Below are positions 19,857 through 32,696 of a stretch of 64,000 nucleotides of DNA, piece after piece (positions within the stretch are counted from its first letter, which is position 1; the number at the start of each line of letters is the position of its first letter). Below the pieces are notes generated by a model, which saw only the letters and a program-made list of their open reading frames with translations, did no database searches and had not been told where the DNA came from. This DNA is from Ceratodon purpureus. Its lineage: Eukaryota; Streptophyta; Bryopsida; Pseudoditrichales; Ditrichaceae. Where the stretch lies: contig CM026427.1 in assembly GCA_014871385.1 (NCBI GenBank), forward strand, positions 926,068 to 990,067. Direction: 5' to 3'. A program made the position numbers and the translations under genes.

Positions 19857-20374
19857 TTTTGAAATATTTCAAAGCCTTTGGATGTTATGTTGGATTGGAG
19901 GAGGGGTTAGTAAGCTTGTTTTTTGGTTTGCAATTGTTTTGTAGGAGTGTGCAGCGCTGGGCTATGGGCATCATCTGTGGTTTTTTAGATTGGTTTTGTG
20001 CTTTTGGAGGTTTCATGGATATGAGGGCAGGTCTTTAGCTTGTTCCTTGGACTGTTATTCTTGTCTTTAAGAAAGAACCTCTGTATTAAGGACGACTTTT
20101 GTATTTTTTTGAAGTGTTTTTAACATTGGCCAAGGTCCGGTCGGATCTAAGGCAGGGTCATTGAGTTAGTGTTTGGACGTGAAATTGGTATTTGGGTGGA
20201 AGCATCTTTGTGTTGAGGGAAGCTTCTATTTTTTTTCCAAGGTATTTTAATCCCCGCAAAGGAGGGAAGGGGGGGAGGGGGTTTGCGAGCTTGATTTTTG
20301 GTCTTTGAATGCATTTTTATTACAGGTTATATGACATTTTATTCTCGTCCAGGTCAAGCTAAAGAAGAGTCTAA

Positions 20375-21940
20375 AAAAATTGCAACCAATTGCAATTGCC
20401 ATGGTGTCCGCAAAACACAAGGAGAGGTGGTTGAGGTGGTGGAATATGAGCAAAGAGAGTGGAAAGGAGTATAATTTCCCACCTTCACCTACTTTGGACT
20501 TATTTTTAAGTGTACGGATTAATGAAGCTGCATTTTGGGCTTGGGTGAGCTAATTTCATTTCATTTCAATTTCAGGATGTTTGTTTCTTTAATAGTTAGA
20601 GAGCCTTCTTTTTATTGTGATTATAGGGCTATTATTTTTTTTATTTTTAATGGTGTTGTTAGAGGATGAGGCAATGACTTGGTTTGAACAAATTGTAGAG
20701 GAACATGGTGACATTCTTAAAACCGAGGGCCTTCCAATTCTTGTTGATGATATTGGAGCTTGGATTGCATCTTATTGTATTACTCTATGGGGAAGGCCTT
20801 CAAGGATTTTTTTCTTAAGGCATGCACCTATACAAAGAAGATGCCATTTCTTGCACAAGTTGGTGTAGAGAATGCCATGAACATTGAAGAAGGCGATCTT
20901 GAGGTATTTCTGAAGGAAGTTAGTAGTCAAGGGGACATTTGTTAAGAAGGACATTCCTGTACAATTAAGTGGATGTTTCAACTAGTAGTGAATGTGTTTC
21001 TATAGAATATTATAAGGAGCATATTAATAAACATCACGTGTTAGAGTGTCTATGGTTTATTGAGTTATAGAAGAATGAGAGATGTCTAAGGCAGGAGAGG
21101 AATTTTTAGAGCTAGCAATGACGTTATAATGCACATACAAGAAATTGAGAATTTAATACAAATAGAAGAGGATACATCAGAGGATGGTGATGATGACACA
21201 TTGTTTTACAAGTGAAGGAGGAAGTTGGCTGATAAGAGGGATAAAGTTGAGGCACGTTCAAAAGGAAAAGAATATAATAAGGAGAAGATGGAGGAGCTGA
21301 AGATGAAGAAGGAGGTTGTTGTACGAAATAAGGAGTTGACCAATCTTGTGTTGAAAGAGGGGCTAGAGAAGCTTCTTTCTCATGTAAGTATCTCTTCTTC
21401 TTGCAGCAGTATACCCTCAATCATTGCTCCATCAATATCTTAGGTACCCATTCTAGTTGTTCTACTTCCTTTGCAGACGGTTTACATCATTCTATATTCC
21501 AATATGGAAGATGTTCAGAGTGAGTAGAGATCGTCAATGACAATCCTTCGGAAATTTTGGACTTGTTTGATGATGTCACTAAATGAGATGAGCTAGAGAT
21601 TTGGAGACGCATCAAGGATTGGATAAAAAATTACTAGGGGAGCAAGACTCGGTGCTATGGGGATTTTGAGGATGATAGTTTGGTTGACTTCATTTTATCT
21701 GATGTTCCAAAGGATTTACCTACACCTAGCCTTAGCCTAGTTGGAGAATCCCTTCTTTTGATGGACATCTTATGAACCTCATTGGTGTGGATTTTCTAAC
21801 AATTGAATCACGGAATCGCAAGCGTTTTAGAAGAGCACCGGAGAAAATTGCTAATCTTCTATAGTCTCTTGATTATCTTTCCACTCTTAAAAGTGACATT
21901 GTCATGGACATCAAAGCTTCCAAGTGCTCTTGTAAATAAG
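20375..21940 (+). pseudogene. Broken multi-exon gene, family not recognised
   Basis: Exon-like pieces occur in order. The first is 20375-20546 after an acceptor (CGTCCAG), starting VKLKKSLKKLQPIAIAM and containing HKERWLRWWNMSK, with a GTGAGC donor. The second, at about 20650-20944, holds EDEAMTWFEQIVEEHGDIL, shifts frame near 20790 and continues as KAFKDFFLKACTYTKKMPF. The third, at about 21130-21390, is Lys/Glu-rich (KEYNKEKMEELKMKKEVV). The fourth, at about 21520-21775, is interrupted by stops in EIWRRIKDWIKNY*GSK and followed by DDSLVDFILSDV. Frameshift and stops argue for a dead copy. It lies inside the 15840-23013 inverted pair, so it may be that element's former transposase or a captured gene. 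Confidence 0.45.
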
Positions 21941-24900
21941 TATATACTATCTATTCTCTAACAATTTGACATAGACCTTTACCACTACTCCTAGATGTCT
22001 AATTGTTGTTTTTCTTGCAAACAAGGGTCGAAAGCGTTGATGTCTCAAGGGATCCTCTCAAGGCATCTCAGCAAGCATTTGTCCTCTACAGCTTTTTTAC
22101 CATGTTCAGATTCTTGCACATGCATATACGGCGGTTCCATCACATTCCTCTTCTGCACAATAATCTAATATTAACTGTGTTGTAGAGAGATACTGTGAAT
22201 TTATTATAGAAGTTGATAACATGGTACTATCTAGTGATAATGACTCCAGTCATGGTCGGATTGAGACAACTAGTGATGACAATATGTCTAGTTGACTAGT
22301 CTTACAATCTCTACAAAGATACGTTTTTAGTTATTCTATTTTAATTTATTTGCATCTTTAATATCTTCATTATGCATCATAATATTGGAGATATATTGAT
22401 TTATGTTTAAGGCGGTGCATCACGATTTTGAATCTATGGAAAGCATACACTGCAAATACTCACTTTAAACATATTGGAATCAATGTTATAGTTCACAAAC
22501 TTCATTACACACAGCCTTTTGGAGAAATCAACGACTTGGATTATTACACATTCACTTATATGTATGTATCAACCATAGTTTGACCTAGCCAAATCAAACA
22601 CTTCAAACTTCCAACAACACTTTGCTCGTTATACTACAATTATTGATCACCAATGCTTACACTACATATTGGCAAACCTATATACTAAAGGAGTCTGCAT
22701 TCTTTCCTTTGAATACAACTCATTAGCCTGGAAATACATATCTAGACAAAGAGTGACTTCATGTTGGACGATGCTTCATTATTATATTACTACAAATGTA
22801 GAGTCTAACCATTCCTACAGAAATAGGGTATCAAAAATTTTCCGATGGAATTTATGATATACTTCTTATGAATTACTCTAAATGTATTCCACGGTAATAA
22901 GCCCCATTTTTAGCGTAATTGAAAAAAATTGATAAAATTTCCAAAAAAAATCCAAAAAATTTAAATTTTTTACTTGTTGTTCCCAGCTCACATTTCACCG
23001 CTCACAAGATAGCATTCATGTTTATCACATAAAAGATAAATATTTAGTTCTTTTGTTCTTTTTTTTTTTTTCTACTTCTAGAATAGACATAAACCTTTGA
23101 AGTATGTTTTGACCGCGTGGATTTTTTTTAAAAATAAAATAAAATAGTTTATCAAAAAAACAAAATGAGTATTAGCATTGACATGAGCCCATGTTTCTTA
23201 TACAACATTTTTCACGATGCTACACCTTTTTGTTAAATCTAACAATTGGTGCACAAGTAACTAACATTATGTATATCATATTAGTACAAAACCCTCAAAT
23301 CGTATAGTGCAATTTTTTTATACAAAGAGACCTCAAAGTCTACTAGTCCTCTTTGGAAAGGATAAAATAAATCAATGTTTTCTTCTTCAAACTCTTTAAT
23401 CTTCTAATCAACTAAGCCAAATTTATTGTAATTGTTTGTGCATGATCTTCTAGAAGTCTTAAGAGAGATCCAACTATTAAAGATGCAGCAAAAGCTTTAG
23501 TTTGGTTTGTTCACACTTCCTTCAGAAATAATAGTTTCTGGAGAGTTTTTGGTAAGAAGTGGTCATGGACAATTAGGGGTTAAAGTCAATAGAATGGTAA
23601 TACATGGCACGTATAGATATGGAGATGATATTTATACTAAGTCTCACAAAACCAAGTGATTATGATCAAAGTTTTATAATTTAATACTCTTTTTTTGCAT
23701 CATGTTATATTGCATTTTATTTTGTTTGAAATGAATTGACTTTCTTAAAAAACCTTTTTCATGACTTTATTGAATGTGATTGATTAAATTATTTCTCTTA
23801 CAATCAAAATTAGGCTTTTATTGAATACAATATCATTAATATCATTTTTAAAATATATAATGTAATTTTTATTATTTAAGAAGAATTGATTACAAACATG
23901 CTTAAAATTACATAAAATAAAAAAACAAAAACATTGTACACGTTCACTTTTCAACTGCTGCATGTAGTTTTAACAAAACCAATGTTGTATAGTAGAAGTA
24001 TCCGTAGCAAATAACCTCTACAGATACTTCTACGGATACTTCTTAATTTGAATCAAGTTTTCAACTTTTTAATTTGTAGATATTTTAGTTTTTACAAAAT
24101 CCAAAAAATGCATATATTTCTTTGATGTTATTTTTGATATGAGATTGTTTTTTCTTGCATTCAACTTCTACTATGAAAATTTTGTTAATTTATTTGTTAC
24201 ATGTACCTTTATCTCACTACAATGACAAAATAATCTTTTGTGACAATAAAAGCCAAAGCCGGTTTAATATATACGGAATAATAAATCTATTTCCACAACA
24301 ATTCTATTTTGTCACCATGACTAATTCTATTCCGTGTTGTCTCCAAGATTCTCATAGCAATGTACTTGCACATAGTGCCTGATTGAAAACAACAATGCAC
24401 AATGGGATATCAATCAAAATGTTGTTTTCGAATTTGCAGTATAAAAAATTTCAGTATTGCCAACTTTTGAAAACCTCCTAAGAACTGAAAAATTGGTATT
24501 TCACCATGAAATTCATACCAAAGAACTATCTTTTACTTGATCATATGTATGCCAAATTTCAAGGTCAAAAGATTCACCAAAAAAAAGTAATTTGAAATCT
24601 ATCAAACATAGGTAGATGTTGAAATTTTTCACGGTAAGGAACTTGAACAGCCTTCCAAAGATTGATTTATTTTTATTTTTTAAAAAATATATACTTTTTT
24701 TCTATAAAATTCTTGGATCAGAAAGCTCTTTATATTAATAATATATGACAAAATAACATATTAATTTCAAGGTTGAAACATTCGAACTAATTCTGATATC
24801 GTGGTGGGTATTTTAAACTTTATTGGAACAAGATACAACTTGAAATTGAGGTAGAGAAGAGACTTCAATTGAATAACAAGAGGAAAATGGCTATTAGACT

Positions 24901-25626
24901 GGATAACATTTAAAATAAATCTTACAACATCTGTATACAATACTTTTGATATGAAACATCATCAAAGACATTGCATCATACAATCAAAAATTAACAACAT
25001 TTTCAGAACAAATGTAACGTTTTTACATGATATTTATATATACATATTTATAAAAGTATAATAATAATCATAAATATAATTATAAGGCGATATCAACAAA
25101 CCTGGTTGTGAGTGAGTAATTCCAATTGGTTGATTGACGCCCATACCACTGACCAAGTATCATCCGGTTCTAGAAGGTCTGCACACCACCACTCCCAAGG
25201 TTCACATACCCGTCCATACCCGTGGGTACACGGGCGATCATGGTGGACACACAGCACTAGTGCAAACCGACGCAATTCGCATGCATGTGCATTGTGCATT
25301 GTGCGCTGGGCTGATGTCAAATAAGTTAGTCCCAAACAACATGAAAAAAGATTGGAAAACTGGGAATAAAATGGGAGGCTGGCCACTCCTACTGGTGGGG
25401 GAGGGCCACCTGGGCTGCTGCCACGTGGCCCATGTCCAAACCATTGTGCAGTTGCTGGGACCATCCTCTTCCTCTCTTCTCTCCCACTTCTGTCCCTTTC
25501 CTATCTTCCGCATATGGGCCATATCCCATCATCATCCTTCCCCCTACCCTTTACTCCCCCTGCCCTGCCATCCTGCATTCGCCCAACTCCCAACCCCACA
25601 CTCAAACACATCACACGAAAGACCAA
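21941..25626. other. AT-rich, no gene seen
   Basis: Contains the right member of the inverted pair (to 23013), A/T homopolymers and a small hairpin (23994-24043). From about 25090 the composition becomes C/T-rich and promoter-like ahead of the zinc-finger gene, with a CCCGTG-GGTA-CACGGG hairpin near 25220. Confidence 0.45.
23994..24043. repeat. 14-bp inverted repeat
   Basis: AGAAGTATCCGTAG (23994-24007) and its exact complement CTACGGATACTTCT (24030-24043) with a 22-base loop; the loop contains a further partial copy. No other context. Confidence 0.6.
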
Positions 25627-28600
25627 ATGCCCAACAGCAGCACCAGCATCCACCACAAAACCATCACCTTCGTCCCCATCAACCCCCAGGTGCCCCAAAA
25701 TCCGCTGCAACAACACCACCACCAGCAGCCAGCACCAGCACCAGGGCCCCCAATTCAGACATCTCAGGGAGGGACCAGCCTAACCTCCATAACAGTCTCG
25801 TCGTCTCTCGTCATGGATTAGCTCGGCGGACTCTCGCCCAGGTGCGGACTCCGGACAATCCACGGTGACGCTGGCGTTGTGACCCCTCCAAGGTGGCAGT
25901 TTTGTGGTCGGGAATTGGAGTCGGTCCAACTTGTGAGTATTCCAGGTTAGTTTCTCAGTTGCAGTTTGTAAACCTCTATTATGCTATCAGTATGTTGGCG
26001 GTGGTGTGGGGTTGGTTTCTGTGTGGGTGCGGGATGGAGGGCGTTGCATGCGTTGAAGGTGTTTCCATAGTGACGGGATGGCTGCAACATCGTGGTGGAA
26101 AGGTGATAACTTGGGGGCCAATGCATTTTGAGTGCGGGGAGAATTAAGAGAAGGGTGGCTGCAATGCCGGGTTAGGAGTGATTGGAGAGAGCGCATAGAG
26201 TGGGTGGGGTTGAAGTTGTGAGGCAAATGGTTTGCCGATTGATTGATTGATTGATTTGGGGACGTTTGCTGCCAGTGAGTTGTGAGGTCAGCAGTTGGTG
26301 AAAGCGTGTGCTTGGTTGGTGCCTTGAGGTATTTGGTGTGCCCTTGGGATACTGTCCTACAAATGCTTTCGATATGAGAGCAGTTTGCTCTAGCAAGGTT
26401 CTCTTCTGCAGCGTGCTAACATGTAGAAGGTGGTCGATTGTGCACCGGAGCGTGGGTGCGAGCCCGTTGCAAAAGTGGAAGTTGGGTCCCACAGGCGAAC
26501 ACTGGCTCGTAATTTAGGAAATTAACAATGATTGAGTGAGTGCGCGTGATTGGCGATGTCCAGAGCGTGGCTGCACAAGGTGATGGGAATGTGACTGCGG
26601 TGAAGCGTGCCGTTTTTGCAAAGTGAATTTGTGGAATGGCAGACATACAGACCACCCGCATATATGTTGCACAGTTTGGAAATTGGGGAGAGGTGATCGT
26701 GGAGGTCGATGCCTGCAGGTTTGCATCGTGTGATTCTGCGGGTCCGAAAGCGACGCTCCTCCATTGAAAATTGAAATTCCACTGGGCATTGCCGTGCAGA
26801 AGTCGAAGGTGGAATATGATACAAGGTCGTGGGATCGGCTGAGCGTGTGGTGACGTTGTGGGGTGGAGGCGTGAATGTCGGTCGATGTGAATGGGCGAGC
26901 GGTGAGAGGTGATGGCGAATGACTAATTCCGCGTGAGGGGTCCTTGGAAGAGCCTCCGGTCCCCTGCACAGGAAGTGTGGGGAGGAGTCTCGGACAGGGC
27001 GGGAGGTATTGTAGGTTAGATGTATGGTGGCGGCGAGGAGTCTGGCGGGCATTGTATGAGCCGGGTGCCCAAGCATCCTCGTTTTTCTAGGTACTCCCAC
27101 AGGTCTTCCTCCAAGAGGGTCCTGGTTGGAGATAGCAGGCGTGGTATTTTGTTGTGGCCAGGAATTGCGAGAAGTGTGGTGTGTGTCCAGATTGACCTAA
27201 GACGAGGAACAGTGGTGAATTGGCTGAGTGGGCGTGTGCGTGTTTCCTGTTGTGTCGCGAGCATGCCGTGGTGATGTACGAGAGTTGGGCATGACGTGGG
27301 AGTGGTTTGGAAGCAGCGGATGCGCATGTTGTGTGTTGACTTGGTGGTTGGAATGGCGTGCATGGTGGTGGACAGAATGCAAGGACTGGCGGAGCAGATG
27401 AACGGGGAAGCAGGGCTGCTGCAGCGAGGAAAGCAACCGCGGCCTCTGGAGGATGGGAACTGGGTGTGCGATGACCCGTCGTGCGGGAACGTGAACTACC
27501 CTCGGAGGACTGAGGTGAGCCGCATGTCGCCGAACTGGAACGGTAACAGCATCGTCAGGGTCATGAGAAATCACAGTCGCTTCAGGTTTTGTGGAAATTG
27601 GATGCATGCTGCTTCGGTGGCGGATGGCCCTGTTGGTATTAAAATAGAAGCGGGTACTTTACTTCAGTTGAAGGGATGTATGCCTGCCGGAGCTTGAGGA
27701 GGATTGCTTGAAAGATCGGACATTGTTGAGGCGGCTGATCAGTATATCCATAGATGTTAATGTGCATGCCCTAGGTGACCTAGACACGGCGTTGGTGAAG
27801 CAAGAGAGTGTAGTATTCGGTGGTGTTATGCTATGTTTCAATATACTTGCAGATCATTTGGTGGACGGATATAGCCGAGATGCTTAGCGTTGACGGGTGT
27901 ATGTGGTGGGGATGGGCTGTGTGTGATGTGTAGTGCAACAAGTGTGGGAAGCGGAGGGGGCCACTGGGAGATGCGGTGGTGAAGGCGTACATAGACACGA
28001 TCAAGATTGCTCGTGACATGGGTCCCGGATCAGGGCTACCTCCGCATCTGGTAAGACGAAGGTCACTGCCCGGGCCTTGTGAATTGGCACTTGTTAGCAC
28101 GTTACAGGGGTAGCGAGGATGGGGTGGGAAGTGTGAGGCCGTGGAATGAGTGTTGGCTTGGTTTGGGTGCAGATGTCTGGAGATCCGGGGGGAATACTGC
28201 CTCGAAACATGATGTCGCACATGGGCGGCGGCGACACGCAGCAGTCGGGGATGTCGATCTCTCCAGGGTCGAGTCATGCGACGGTGGGGGACATGGAGCA
28301 TTGGATGGGGGGAGGGTTCGACTCGCCACTGCTGCCGTCGTTCGCATCACATTATGTGACTGGGGATGGCGGGATGTCTGGGCGAAGATCGACGCTGAGG
28401 TATGGACGCGCTAGGTCCCGAGTCATTGGTCACTTTCTGGATGCTGTGTGCCCTGATTGTTCGAGTTTAGGTGGTTTTGATCGCGGGGTAATGCGGATGG
28501 CTGTTGCTCGGTCACGCCAATTTGAGATGTAGTTGACGATGGACGTTAGGTACTGAGCTGTGCATGTGAGTTTGATACGGCAATGTGGTTATACTTGCGA

Positions 28601-30649
28601 TGAAAATGACTACGGTAGTCAATTGGAGAGGGAATCGTTGTGAGTTGCCTGATCAAAGTCGACAGTCATGTGTAATGACAAGTGTGATCAAGTTACAGTG
28701 GTTTTCGACATTTGAGGTTGAGTGATCGGTCAAGGTCGAGTCTTGCAAGTATGTGCGGATAGTGAGTGCAATGCGGGGTGTTGGGAGCATGATTCCGTCG
28801 GCTGGTTGTGCAGTCGATAGAGGTTGCAGTTGTACGAAGGTGACAGAAGCCCTGACGCGTGGGTTGTGGTGGAATGGTTTTTGCAGTGCGGCGACGGAAG
28901 GGAAGCGGTTGGCCGAGCAGCTGGTAGCGTCGTTTGCGGCATCCACAGACCCGGTTGGGGACGCGGGCGAGTGCCTGGCGTCAGCAGCCCTGTGGTTGCA
29001 GACGATGAAGTCGAGAATGCAGACGGGGGATTCAGGTGGTGGTTTGGTATCGTCGCCCATGTCGTGTCTAGGTTCTAGTGGGGGCTCGCTTGGGCTGAAT
29101 GCCTCGATGAATGGGGTTAACATGCTGTCGCCATCTCATTCAGGTGGGAACTCTGGGCCGGGGGGCTTGGGCAACCTGGCGATCAATTCGGGGCCGGGAC
29201 TGGCACATGGCAACAGTTTGGGGAACTATCTGGCGAGGGGCAGTCTGGCGGGAGCGGTGGGGAGCCCGTCAGGAGTTCGTGGAATCATGGGTCGGCCGGG
29301 TCTGCGTTTCGAGGACTACAAGGACCGGCCGAGCGACTTCCTGCGAGTAGGATCCGGACTCCGTGAGATTGGGTGTGGTTGTGGTGGGGGTGCATGGAAT
29401 TGTGCTGTGAGTAGCATGTGTAGGATCCGAGATGTTGATTGCGTTGTTGAGTGTGATGGCGTCGGTTAGTTGGCATTGTCTGTGTGGTCTCCGTTGAGAT
29501 TGGTGTCGGTGTGAGGTATCTTTTTGGTGGCGTGGGTCATCACCAGCTCTTCGCTGATGGTGTACAGAGGTATGTGGGCTAGGAATTCGGGGACCCCGCA
29601 GCAGTGAACGCAACAGCGATGGGAGGCGGGCAGAAGCCGGAACCGGGGGTGAATGGCAACTGGGAGTGCGAGGACTGCAAGAACGTGAACTTTCCTAGGC
29701 GGTGAGGCATCCTAGACCCATGCATGTTTGATCTTGATGTGGGGGGAGCGAAGTGTGAGAGAGAGTTTTATAATAGGTGGAATGGCACACTGTTGTGTAG
29801 AAGAGATTACAGATTCTGCTTTAGTGTAGGTTGTGGGGGCAGGATTGCTACAGTTGCGTGTTTGTTGAGGATATTGGAGAGTTTGTTTTGTGGAGAGAAT
29901 GGGGGAATGTTGTGGTGGTGATTATGGTGTGGTTTTGCCGGTGCCAAGAGCGCGTGTGATGAAAGAGACCATGTTTGGGTTTTTGCATTGTCTGGTGGCA
30001 TTCATTCAAGGGTGGGGGCTTCATTAGGACCAACTGCTTTCAATGCCACAAGCGGCGGGGGCCCAAAGGAGACGAGATCGTTCGGAAGTATGTTCGGACT
30101 CTGATCGAGGATTCGGGGAGCATGCGGGGGTGAGAAGCCGCGGGGGCGGGGGTTGTGGTGGGTGGCGCTGGGTGTTGGAGCGTGTATGAAAGGTTGAGAA
30201 GGTGGATTCACGGCAGTTCCATGTCACAGATGGTGGCATGTGGTATGGGAGTGTGGGTGATCAGGTAGATGAGGAGGCCCGGGAAGAGGGGGCGTACGGT
30301 TCGGTGATTGAACGTATTCTGCTTGACGAAAGGTGTGGTGAGTGGTGGGGGTTTGTAAGCTGTAAGTAGCGTGGGTGTGACGATCAGCTATGACTGTTGG
30401 GTTGCTCTGTTGGTGGGTAGGGAGTTAGGGAGAAGGGAGGGAGGGAGGAATGGTTTGAGTAGGAGTTGAAGTAGGAGTAACGAGGTTGATAAGTGTAGGT
30501 TTGGTCAGGTTCATCAAAATCCGTCGATATCTCATGGTACTACATTCAGGTCGGTCAGTGCTGGGTCAGTGGGAGGAATGGGGCCAGCAGTGGCGAAGCG
30601 AAAGAGCGAGAGAGCTCATGTGGCTTCGCAGAATAAGGCGTGGATGTAA
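25627..30649 (+). CDS. Protein with two RanBP2-type zinc fingers (at least eight exons)
   Basis: Exons supported by splice sites and phase: first exon from ATG 25627 (MPNSSTSIHHKTITF, Gln/His/Pro-rich; donor uncertain, before 25821), then 27376-27514, 27934-28050, 28173-28399, 28887-29362, 29605-29701, 30028-30129 and 30550-30649. Finger 1 spans two exons: DGNWVCDDPSCGNVNYPRR then TECNKCGKRRGPLGDAVVK. Finger 2 is NGNWECEDCKNVNFPRR then TNCFQCHKRRGPKGDEIVR. Each fits W-x-C-x(2-4)-C-x3-N-x6-C-x2-C and is followed by the same RGPxGDxxVxxY tail, so they are internal duplicates split at the same intron position. Between them is a Gly/Ser/Met-rich linker. The end is basic (VAKRKSERAHVASQNKAWM). Family members bind single-stranded RNA or ubiquitin; RNA binding is more likely for NxNF/Y-type fingers. 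Introns are G/T-rich on the coding strand. Confidence 0.72.
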
Positions 30650-31131
30650 AGATCAGAAATCTTAGGCTTGGAATGGAAGGGGTGATTCAGTGATTTGAAC
30701 TCCCAACATTTTGATATGCTTACATGCTTTGTAGTCTTCTGGAGACATGTATAGGTTGTATCAATTAATTCTATTGCTCGTTTTTGTTTCCTTTTTTGCG
30801 CTGTCTGGTGTGCAGTGTATATGTTAGTATCATGATTATATGCTGATTTTGGTCTTGATGTACGATGTTAAGTTAGTCCTTGTCAACATAGTGTTGGAGC
30901 AAGGCTTAGTCTTGTGTAGTCTGTGTAGTGTTTCTTTTTTTTTTGGTCAAATGGTGGACATCCATTGCAATAAAAGAACTTACATCGCAGCAAACCAGGG
31001 CAAGAGAACTTACCTGGCGAGAAATGTTTTTGAACTTTTACCTCCTTATATAAACCTGTTACACTACCTGAGAGACTACCTGTGAACAAAACCTGAGAAA
31101 TGAGCTACCTAAGGTAGAGAGCCGCTAGAAG
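30650..31131. other. 3' flank of zinc-finger gene and LINE 3' end
   Basis: Downstream sequence of the zinc-finger gene. A T-run at 30935-30944 is the complement of a short poly(A), the likely 3' end of the LINE fragment to the right. Confidence 0.4.
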
Positions 31132-31473
31132 GCCCTACTCTGTTCGGAACGTGCCTCCAGCCGGAGGAGTGTGCACCCAGGAGATGCCATCCCTCCGGAG
31201 AAAACAGAGAACGTCGGAGAAGGCCCATCGTTGAAAGAAAGCAAGACGACTACGAGCGGCTACCACCGGGGACAGGCGCTGGGCCTGTTTAACCTGGATC
31301 CAAGTCATACGGGCCAAGTCGACGATACCATCCCATAAGCGTTGCTCGAGGACGGGAAGGGGCCACGGTTTACCCCGGAAAATGCAAGCGTTACGGCGAA
31401 GCCATATTGTCCAGAGGACAGAGCCCCGCATAAGGGACCAGAGGCGAGCACCGTGCCTAATCGGGCCTGGCAT
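31132..31473 (-). pseudogene. LINE (non-LTR retrotransposon) reverse-transcriptase tail, truncated
   Basis: Open frame on the complement strand with the C-terminal signature of plant LINE polyproteins: WSLMRGSVLWTIWLRRNACIF, then WIQVKQAQRL. This corresponds to the zf-RVT end of the family. The core reverse transcriptase and endonuclease are absent, so the copy is 5'-truncated. A T-run at 30935-30944 fits the poly(A) of a minus-strand insertion, and a second T-run (31473-31495) abuts the 5' side. No target duplication was found. Confidence 0.65.
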
Positions 31474-31495
31474 TTTTTTTTTTTTTTTTTTTTTT

Positions 31496-32675
31496 CATTT
31501 CACACTCAGGACACCTTGACTTTCCCAATTTTCGGTTGTAATAATGTGTTTTTATTTTCTTATTTTGACCATATTGTGTGTTTTAGCGATCTTGTGTTCG
31601 GTTCTTCGACTTTTGTTTTTTTGGGGGTACGGGGACGGAAGATGTAAGGTTTAATCAAAGGTCTTTCGACTGTCTCATAAGGGCTACTATCCATTGAGCA
31701 GATCTGCTTGTATAGCAATTGATGTTGCAGCTTTTGGTCCTTCAGAACAAATCTACTGTCTCTAGCCCGTCTTCATGCTTGCTTCTGGGTATTCAGTGTG
31801 GCCCTGCAATTTTGGAATTTGGATCATAAATTCAGGCTGATCATATTGATCACCTAAGCAATGCGAGTGTAGCACCACTCGCTATGGACCTGAATGTGTT
31901 CACTTAAGAAATGCAAGTGCCACAACTGTACCTAAACTTGCGGCTGTTGGGAAAAATACCTGAATTGTGTCTCCTCAGGGCCAAGCACAATGAAAGACAC
32001 AACCAGTGGCGCACAGAAATATTTATAATCTTATTTTTAAGTCTACAAAGCATGAAATTTCAGAAGCTGATCTTGTGGGTTGAAAATTGTATTACCTCCT
32101 AAAATTTCTTGGTGTTTTTGGAGCCAAATCTACCAAAAATATACCAGAATTGAGAATAGCCTCTTGATTTTTAGAACTAGAAATCACATAGGATTTCTAA
32201 AACTAGAAATTACATATAGTTTATAATCATAGGATCTTGTTTTCGCCTTGTATACAAAGGTGTACACCAAATTAGAGTACAATCCACTTCTCAAATTCAA
32301 AGATTATAAGATTCAAAGTCATTGTGAAAGTTTTTTACACTTTCAAATATTATAAGATTCAAAGTCATTGAGAAAGTTTTTTACACTGGTCAGGTCAAGT
32401 TCTTCAACTTTGAGCCCCATACATGCTTCATAGGCAACAAGAAATATTTGTTTCAATTATTAGGGGTGTGCTAAAAATGCCTTACATTTTCTGAAATTTA
32501 TAACAACCAAAATCGCAACCTAAACATGTTTAATCGTAAATCCAAATTGTGAATATAGTCTTGTCAATGAAGAAAAAATCCTTAAAAAATTCCAATTATA
32601 TTAGAATAAAACTTGAATTTTTGCTAATTATTAAAGTACAATCAATATAATTTCCTATAAATTTTAAAGAGATAA
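31496..32675. other. AT-rich, no gene seen
   Basis: Only a 46-bp tandem duplication (32296-32386) stands out. Confidence 0.45.
32296..32386. repeat. Two tandem copies of a 46-bp unit
   Basis: The word ATTATAAGATTCAAAGTCAT, followed by TG(T/A)GAAAGTTTTTTACAC, occurs twice in tandem with few differences. Confidence 0.8.
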
Positions 32676-32683
32676 CTCTAAAA
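32676..32683. repeat. Left target-site duplication of the hAT-like element
   Basis: CTCTAAAA, identical to 37205-37212. Confidence 0.85.
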
Positions 32684-32696
32684 CGAGGTTGTTCAA

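Larger units (their letters stand above)
15840..23013. mobile_element. Candidate 7.2-kb decayed DNA transposon bounded by a 19-bp inverted repeat
   Basis: Left end GCTATCTTATGAGCGGTGA (15840-15858). The complement of the right end reads GCTATCTTGTGAGCGGTGA (23013-22995): 18 of 19 bases agree, and a GTGAGC/ATGAGC echo follows inside both ends. Only TA could be the target duplication if the ends start at TCTT; no longer duplication is visible. Inside are two smaller elements with TTAA ends and fragments of a broken multi-exon gene (20375-21940). The pair may instead be two unrelated remnants of one family. Confidence 0.4.

Noticed and set aside
20375-21940. Possible PWI-domain or tyrosine-recombinase resemblance in the broken gene
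   Set aside because: Similarity by eye to short stretches (DWIKNY...SLVDFI; RWLRWWNMSK...FLSVR) is too weak, and frames are interrupted; left as unrecognised.
26514-29613. Many long open frames on the minus strand opposite the RanBP2-type gene
   Set aside because: Shadow frames caused by the G/T bias of the plus strand. They are Thr/His/Pro-rich and lack splice or domain support.
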